Assembly: GCF_014656215.1 (NCBI RefSeq)
Contig: NZ_BNBZ01000020.1
Location: forward strand, 83,145 to 147,144
DNA from: Streptomyces zaomyceticus
GTDB lineage: Bacteria; Actinomycetota; Actinomycetes; Streptomycetales; Streptomycetaceae
Reading direction: 5' to 3'
Length of the DNA: 64,000 bases
Position 1 is the first letter of the stretch; each line of letters starts with the position of its first letter. The notes under the pieces are model-generated. The model saw only the letters and a program-made list of their open reading frames with translations, had not been told where the DNA came from and made no database searches. Made by a program: the position numbers and the translations under genes. Positions 60,974 through 64,000 of this stretch are shown here, piece after piece.

Positions 60974-61992
60974 CACAGCTCCTCGGCGTAGGCGGCAGTG
61001 GCGTCGGACGGGTTGGTCCACGCCTGGTGGGCGGGCACGTTATGCCGGATTCCCAGCCGTGCCAAGCCGCCGGGGCGGGCGTTCATGGCCTCGTTGACCA
61101 TGCTGGTCAGCACGCTCGGGTGCTTGGGGTTGCTCGCGAAATGCGCCAGCCCGGCGCGGATGTGCTCCGGAGCGATGCCTTCGCCAAGGAGCTTCTTGGT
61201 GATCCGGCCGAGATGTCCGATCACGTCGCTGGGCGGGCGCTCGTCACAGGCGGCGACGTACTCGCCGACGAGCTGGTTGGCCGAGACGCCGTCTGCGGGC
61301 GCCGTGCGCCCCGTAGGGACAAGGGATCCAGGATCCAAGATCCTAGATCCAGGCGCCGAACCCTCTCCGCCACTTCGGGGAAGGTTCGGGGAGGGTTCGG
61401 AGAATGAGCTCTGACCTGTACTTTTCGTTCCAGCGCGGCCGTGAGCGCCGACCATGCAGTCGGCGGCTTCCAGCTGATCAGCGGAGGCCCCACCCGTGTG
61501 TCCGGGAGGTGCCGAGGTGGTCGTCGCGGGCAGGTCGAGGCGTCGGGGAGCGTTCGGCGAGGTCTCAGCGAGTCCTCGGGGAGCGGTGGACGAGTCCCCG
61601 GTCCGCTTGGCGCAGGTGCCCTTGCAGGGGGCGCACCGGTCGGCGGCCTGGTGCTGCGGGCAGGAGGGCAGGCGCGACTGGCTCGGCTTGTCGATCTTCT
61701 GGTGCTCGGACCAGGTCACGATGTGGAGATACCGGCGGCCGTCGCAGCCGGTGTACCGGCAGATCAGGCTGGCGGTGGCGAGCTGGTGGAGGTCATCCTC
61801 GACGTGGACCGAGTTGTGCTCGGCGCGGAGGGGCCAGAGGAGCCCAGCGATGATCGCGGCGTTGTCGCGGTGGCGACCGTGGTCGTCGGACTGCGTGAGG
61901 AGCCCGAAGAAGGTGCGCTCGGCCTCGACGCTCACTTCGGCGAGCGACTCGGAGACGAACGCCTCCGGCTTGATGGTTCGGATCCGCGCCAT
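60973..61992 (-). CDS. Replisome organiser / replication initiator-like protein
   Basis: 339 residues from ATG 61992. The N terminus MARIRTIKPEAFVSESLAEV, then FFGLLTQSDDHGRHRDNAAI, is typical of phage and plasmid replisome organisers with a winged-helix fold (about 1-110). The centre contains Cys/His (SCPQHQAADRCAPCKGTC) and a low-complexity region encoded by iteron-like DNA (61324-61406). The C terminus (about 235-339) is DnaD-like and helical. It probably binds these repeats and recruits the DnaC-like protein. Confidence 0.7.
   Translation of the reverse strand: MARIRTIKPEAFVSESLAEVSVEAERTFFGLLTQSDDHGRHRDNAAIIAGLLWPLRAEHNSVHVEDDLHQLATASLICRYTGCDGRRYLHIVTWSEHQKIDKPSQSRLPSCPQHQAADRCAPCKGTCAKRTGDSSTAPRGLAETSPNAPRRLDLPATTTSAPPGHTGGASADQLEAADCMVGAHGRAGTKSTGQSSFSEPSPNLPRSGGEGSAPGSRILDPGSLVPTGRTAPADGVSANQLVGEYVAACDERPPSDVIGHLGRITKKLLGEGIAPEHIRAGLAHFASNPKHPSVLTSMVNEAMNARPGGLARLGIRHNVPAHQAWTNPSDATAAYAEEL
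61324..61406. repeat. Iteron-like repeats inside the initiator gene, candidate replication origin
   Basis: Four contiguous 7-bp units at 61324-61351 (GGATCCA, GGATCCA, AGATCCT, AGATCCA), then three contiguous 11-bp units at 61374-61406 (TTCGGGGAAGG, TTCGGGGAGGG, TTCGGAGAATG). In lambda the origin iterons also lie within the initiator gene O, followed by the loader gene P. Confidence 0.6.
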
Positions 61993-61993
61993 G

Positions 61994-62320
61994 TCAGCGG
62001 CCCCGATCGACGGCGACCAGGTCGCTGTGAGTGAGAGTGGCATCGGAGAGGTCGAAGACGTGCGGCCGGTCCCCGTTCACCTCCGGCCAGACCCGCAGGA
62101 TCCAGCGGGCGGCGACCCTGACGGTCGTACGGTTCGACTCCAGAGTCCTCCCGGCCTCGTCCGTCACGGTGGCGTGCAGGTGGGGCCACCTCTGCTTCGG
62201 GTCGTTGAGGCTGACCCGGATGGTGGCCGCGCCCGGGATCATGGCGGCGAGCTGGGCCGCGAGGCGGTGCTGGCGGTCGGTATCCGGGCAGGCCAGGGTT
62301 CCGCTCGGCATGGCGAGCAT
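61994..62320 (-). CDS. Small protein, first gene of the replication operon
   Basis: 108 residues. ATG 62320 has GGAG 6 nt upstream, held in the anti-Shine-Dalgarno hairpin of the leader RNA. Sequence: a helix (TDRQHRLAAQLAAMIPGAAT), strands (LHATVTDEAGRTLESNRTTV) and a DLSDATLTHSDLVAVDRGR end. No family recognised. The stop is 1 nt before the initiator ATG, so leader control could pass to the whole operon. Confidence 0.6.
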   Translation of the reverse strand: MLAMPSGTLACPDTDRQHRLAAQLAAMIPGAATIRVSLNDPKQRWPHLHATVTDEAGRTLESNRTTVRVAARWILRVWPEVNGDRPHVFDLSDATLTHSDLVAVDRGR

Positions 62321-62460
62321 GCGATACTCCGTTTTTCGTAGGAGCGCGGTGCGGCGGTTCTCGTGCAAAAGCCCCGCCGCCCGCGTGATGCGTATGGGCA
62401 CCTCTCGGGGTGCCGGCCCGGCGCTTGGGAGTTGGTAGCTCCCGGGCGCCGGCTTTTTTA
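62321..62460 (-). ncRNA. Structured 5' leader RNA of the replication operon (copy 2)
   Basis: Read on the minus strand: P1 is GGGAG-CTACCAA-CTCCC (62443-62427) inside a longer GCGCC/GGCGC stem. P3 is a 12-bp stem (CGCGGGCGGCGG with CCGCCGC-A-CCGCG) whose loop is GGCTTTTGCACGAGAA. P4 pairs CTCC with GGAG (62344-62341 with 62330-62327) just before the ATG at 62320. Loops and P4 match the leader at 27407-27539, while the P3 stem sequence differs but stays paired. A run of six T on the plus strand beyond P1 (62454-62459) may also serve as terminator for opposite reading. Confidence 0.7.
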
Positions 62461-62627
62461 TTGCCGAGCCATGTCACGGGCCGTGCGCTCGCATTCGTCC
62501 CACCTCCTCTCTCATGCTCGTTCCACCCCTCCCCGGGGCACCGCCCGGCGGGGGGACGATGAACATATGTAGACGCCTGCGGCAAGTCCATCCCTGGCTC
62601 GTTGCAGGTCGCACCGGGCTCGCGACA

Positions 62628-62659
62628 GTCGGTATCGGGAGAGTGCTCCCGATACCGAC
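62628..62659. promoter_or_regulatory. Perfect 14-bp inverted repeat, candidate operator
   Basis: GTCGGTATCGGGAG, a 4-nt spacer (AGTG) and the exact complement. It lies between the divergent replication operon and the tandem-XRE regulator gene, so it is well placed for that regulator. The half GGTATCGG also occurs at 27305-27312, ahead of the transfer operon. Confidence 0.6.
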
Positions 62660-62880
62660 CGGCAACGCCTGGGTACCGAATCCGACGGCGCGTTGCGCGA
62701 GTGGCCGCGACAACGCAGCATGCATAGGGGTCCCCCAGGGCTGGCACCATGGGGAGCCGGAGCCCGGCCAGCAGGCGCGATACGGAAACGTACGTCAGTT
62801 GCGGAAATGTATCAAGCCTGGGTTACAGTTGCTCGAGAGGCCGCCACCACCGGCCCGATCGCCACCCCGCAGGAGTTCAT

Positions 62881-63753
62881 GTGCCACGTCAGTTCGACGG
62901 CAGCCGCCTGCGTGCTGTCCGACGAGGCAAGGACCTCCACCAGAAGGAATTGGCCGAGATGGTGGGCGTCAGCGCCCCCACGGTCGCGAGGTGGGAGAGC
63001 GGCCAGGACTTCCCTAAGGGTGAGAAGCTCCCCGCGATTGCAGCGGCTCTCCATCAGTCGCTCGATGCCCTCTTCCCCCACGACGGCCCGCAGGACCTCC
63101 AGCTCCTGCGCTGCGACGCCGGCCTAAGCGTGGCGCAGGCTGCTGCGATCATCGGCGCGAGCCGCGTGCCGGTGAGCAACGCCGAATCCGGCCGGCGTCG
63201 GCTCAGTGATGCTTACGTACAGCCGCTCGCACATGCATACGGGGTGACCGAAGAGGAGTTGCTGGCCGCCCAGGACTGCTCGTTCGGGCTTCGCCCCACG
63301 ACCTCGCGTGACGAGCATGCGTCCGTACTCCGCACGGTCGGAGAGAAGATCAACTACCTCCTGCAGTACGGGTACGTTGGCCAGGAAGCGCCCTCTGATG
63401 AAGAAATTGCGCGGATCGTCAACGCGCATGCGGGCGTGGCGGCTGTCACCGCCGATGGCATCGTCGCCCTTCGTGCGGGTGCCACGACGGAGGCTTCTGA
63501 CGTGGTGCGCGCCGGCCTAGCCGAGGCGCTTCAGGTCGACGCGGCCCTCTTCCAGGACGATGCCGAGGTCGACCCTGCGGCCCGCGAATTTCTGGAGGCA
63601 CTCCGCTTTCTCGGCTCGATTCACCGGGGGCAGATCCTCGGCCTGGCTGCCCGCGGCAACGGTGCGGGCGTGTCTGCCGAGATGATGGCCAAGATCAACG
63701 AGCTCGTCGGAGAGCTGAAGCACAAGCTGCCAGAGGCGCAGGGCGGGGAGTGA
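62881..63753 (+). CDS. Regulator with two XRE/Cro-type HTH domains
   Basis: 290 residues; GTG 62881 has AGGAG 5-6 nt upstream. The first HTH is at residues about 8-60 (LHQKELAEMVGVSAPTVARW), the second at about 75-125 (LSVAQAAAIIGASRVPVSNA). A C-terminal region (about 140-285) is helical and may bind a ligand or partner. It is placed like a lambda-type master repressor: divergent from the replication operon across the 14-bp inverted repeat. It probably represses element replication and transfer. Confidence 0.8.
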   Translation: MPRQFDGSRLRAVRRGKDLHQKELAEMVGVSAPTVARWESGQDFPKGEKLPAIAAALHQSLDALFPHDGPQDLQLLRCDAGLSVAQAAAIIGASRVPVSNAESGRRRLSDAYVQPLAHAYGVTEEELLAAQDCSFGLRPTTSRDEHASVLRTVGEKINYLLQYGYVGQEAPSDEEIARIVNAHAGVAAVTADGIVALRAGATTEASDVVRAGLAEALQVDAALFQDDAEVDPAAREFLEALRFLGSIHRGQILGLAARGNGAGVSAEMMAKINELVGELKHKLPEAQGGE

Positions 63754-63906
63754 CGCCGTCAGCGGGTGCTTTCTCGGGGCTTAACTGTCTTAGGCGTTCC
63801 CCGTTGTCGACATAGCGTCTGATGCGGATCGTCGACCCTGCGGGGACCGGATCGCTACGAGCCTTTTCGGCGGCCGCGTCTACGGTCGGCAACAGTGAAG
63901 GGACTA
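63754..63906. other. Intergenic region after the XRE regulator
   Basis: Short gap before the right-hand insertion sequence; no gene, clear terminator or att core is recognised. Confidence 0.35.
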
Positions 63907-64000
63907 GGCAGTGTCTTCAAATGATCACCGTTGGTGGATCATGGTGTCGTGATACGTCGCCATGAACTGTCGGACGCCGAGTGGGAGTTCGTCCGGCCGC
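63907..64000 (+). mobile_element. Left end of a second IS5-like insertion sequence (cut by window edge)
   Basis: Starts at about 63907 (GGCAGTGTCTTCAAATGA as the probable terminal repeat). It contains the first codons of a transposase. The exact border cannot be fixed without the other end. Confidence 0.55.
63949..64000 (+). CDS. IS5/IS4-family transposase, N-terminal fragment (3' truncated by window)
   Basis: GTG 63949 begins IRRHELSDAEWEFVRP, the typical N terminus of IS5-type transposases (HELSDxxWxxxxP). It differs from the transposase at 23111, so it is a different element. Confidence 0.65.
   Translation, partial: MIRRHELSDAEWEFVRP

Noticed and set aside
62418..62460. Plus-strand intrinsic terminator (stem plus six T)
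   Set aside because: No plus-strand gene ends here; the hairpin is explained by P1 of the minus-strand leader. A double use is possible but not needed.
19439..64000. Integrase gene expected next to the excisionase-like gene
   Set aside because: No tyrosine or serine recombinase motif was found on either strand; it may lie beyond the right edge.

Overview
The window is high-GC actinobacterial DNA, almost certainly from a Streptomyces chromosome. Pointers are the gene families present (WhiB, DUF317, DUF2637, DUF4913, HxlR-type and SpoIIE-type regulators), frequent GTG/TTG starts, and GTGA/ATGA overlaps between neighbouring genes. It falls into two parts: ordinary chromosome (1 to about 18.7 kb) and a large integrative and conjugative element (ICE, about 19 kb to beyond the right edge). 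No integrase, tRNA or att repeat is visible, so both element borders are inferred.

Chromosomal part. A histidine kinase (5' end outside the window) is followed by a secreted TAP-like peptidase, a WS/DGAT acyltransferase, a PAS-GAF-SpoIIE phosphatase and a proline-rich lipoprotein. An operon of YndJ-like and DUF1990 proteins sits behind two palindromic operators. Then come a lipase-maturation-factor protein, a 56-residue conserved-looking peptide, an SDR oxidoreductase with an N-terminal zinc motif, a FhuF-like [2Fe-2S] protein, a DMT-type membrane protein, an Rpf-LysM-M23 cell-wall hydrolase, a racemase-like protein, a GNAT protein and aspartate decarboxylase (panD).

Element, left end (19.2 to 27.0 kb). 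An excisionase-like HTH protein is followed by cargo that looks like a defence island: a three-gene CBASS-type operon (membrane effector, E2-like protein, CD-NTase), a membrane/coiled-coil protein, a broken IS5-family insertion, a possible HEPN protein, a PD-(D/E)XK nuclease of the DUF5655 type and a beta-class DNA methyltransferase. A Shedu-type nuclease lies further right at 54 to 55 kb.

Element, transfer region (27.4 to 44 kb, plus strand). It encodes a type IV secretion system (T4SS) of the actinobacterial kind: lytic transglycosylase/NlpC protein, DUF6112 small membrane protein, VirB8-like protein, VirB6/TrbL-like protein, SCO6880-family protein, VirB4-like ATPase and VirD4-like coupling protein (frameshifted). 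Several accessory proteins share a repeated domain, and one of them is a relaxase relative that has lost two of its three metal-binding histidines. From 44 to 53.7 kb there is a decayed cytosine methyltransferase and a tightly coupled block of small accessory and regulatory genes.

Element, mobilisation and replication module (55 to 62.5 kb, minus strand). Genes are relaxase, MobC-like protein, DUF2637 membrane protein, WhiB-like protein, DnaC-like ATPase, a replisome-organiser protein whose gene carries iteron-like repeats, and a small protein. A tandem XRE regulator reads divergently, and a second IS5-like element begins at the right edge.

The most interesting signal is an RNA leader of about 130 nt. 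It occurs twice: in front of the T4SS operon (27.41 to 27.54 kb, plus) and in front of the replication operon (62.32 to 62.46 kb, minus). Loops and the anti-Shine-Dalgarno hairpin are conserved, while a long stem differs in sequence but stays paired. It probably co-regulates transfer and replication at the level of translation.
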